Below are positions 13,036-13,110 of a stretch of DNA of 13,110 bases, piece by piece. Every line of letters starts with the position of its first letter. Within the stretch, counting starts at the first letter, position 1. The DNA lies in the NCBI GenBank assembly GCA_937927905.1, contig CALFWP010000123.1, positions 1-13,110 of the forward strand. Direction: 5' to 3'. The DNA is from an uncultured Neomegalonema sp. (lineage in GTDB: Bacteria; Pseudomonadota; Alphaproteobacteria; Rhodobacterales; Rhodobacteraceae). The notes under the pieces are model-generated. The model was not told the origin of the DNA. It ran no database searches and saw only the letters and a program-made list of their open reading frames with translations. Position numbers and translations under genes: made by a program.

Positions 13036-13110
13036 ATGGGTCCACGACCGACAGAGGAATTCCGAGCAGAGGTGGTGCGCGTAGCACTGACGAGTGGTCT
13101 GCCGCGTAAG
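13036..13110 (+). CDS. IS3-family transposase OrfA, N-terminal part (cut by window edge)
   Basis: The frame encodes 25 residues, MGPRPTEEFRAEVVRVALTS followed by GLPRK, open at the window end. (Y/P)TEEFRxExVRxALxSGLxR is the familiar start of IS3-family OrfA proteins, whose helix-turn-helix binds the element's ends. GGAG at 13025-13028 lies 7 bases before the ATG. In this family OrfB is normally made by a -1 frameshift from orfA; that part is not in the window. Confidence 0.8.
   Translation, partial: MGPRPTEEFRAEVVRVALTSGLPRK

Larger units (their letters stand above)
12973..13110 (+). mobile_element. IS3-family element, left end (continues beyond window)
   Basis: The element begins with TGGACCTGTCGCGG, the mate of the terminal repeat at 280-302, and 63 bases later starts orfA on the plus strand. 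That leader length and order are typical of IS3-family elements. Only the first 138 bases are visible. Confidence 0.75.

Noticed and set aside
12788..13087. A 99-residue minus-strand reading frame across the AT island and IS end
   Set aside because: It crosses the IS boundary, runs antisense to orfA, and its composition (runs of K, N, I, F) is what AT-rich DNA gives by chance.

Overview
The window looks like a piece of an alphaproteobacterial chromosome of moderate GC. LipA is followed directly by a RatA/COQ10-type START protein, trmD precedes rplS, coaD-cyclophilin-queA run together, and the TrmD and QueA sequences read as alphaproteobacterial. I cannot fix the order or genus from the sequence alone.

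Left edge (1-649): insertion-sequence debris with no intact gene. It holds the C-terminus of an IS5-type transposase, the right terminal inverted repeat of an IS3-family element (280-302), and beyond it what looks like the tail of another IS3-type OrfB. Plus-strand block (650-9247): coaD (CoA synthesis), an exported cyclophilin, queA (queuosine synthesis), an exported peptidoglycan-binding protein made of eight 23-residue repeats, a YcaD-like MFS transporter overlapping a DUF924 gene, mtnA (methionine salvage), an exported DUF302 protein, lipA (lipoate synthesis) and a ratA-like gene. Good hairpin terminators follow the cyclophilin and the repeat protein.

Minus-strand block (12608-9262, read right to left): trmD and rplS (tRNA modification and ribosome), a strong terminator, then a fumarylacetoacetate-hydrolase-family gene and a DenD-like sugar-acid dehydrogenase that look like a two-gene catabolic operon. 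This block converges on ratA with a 14-base gap.

Right edge (12609-13110): a very AT-rich island (8 G/C in 120 bases at 12721-12840) contains short direct repeats and an 18-base perfect palindrome. The palindrome overlaps the -35 of a possible plus-strand promoter. A ribosome site and ATG follow, and this reading frame is cut after 12 codons by the left end of an IS3-family element, whose orfA runs off the window. The terminal repeat at 12973-12995 matches the one at 280-302 at 21 of 23 positions, so the gene block lies between two directly oriented ends of what seem to be copies of one IS family. The usual upstream partners of trmD (rpsP, rimM) and the frequent partner of queA (tgt) are absent, which fits a rearranged, IS-rich chromosome.

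Most of the window is housekeeping. The items most worth following are the repeat protein, the matched IS ends, and the palindrome-controlled gene interrupted by the IS.
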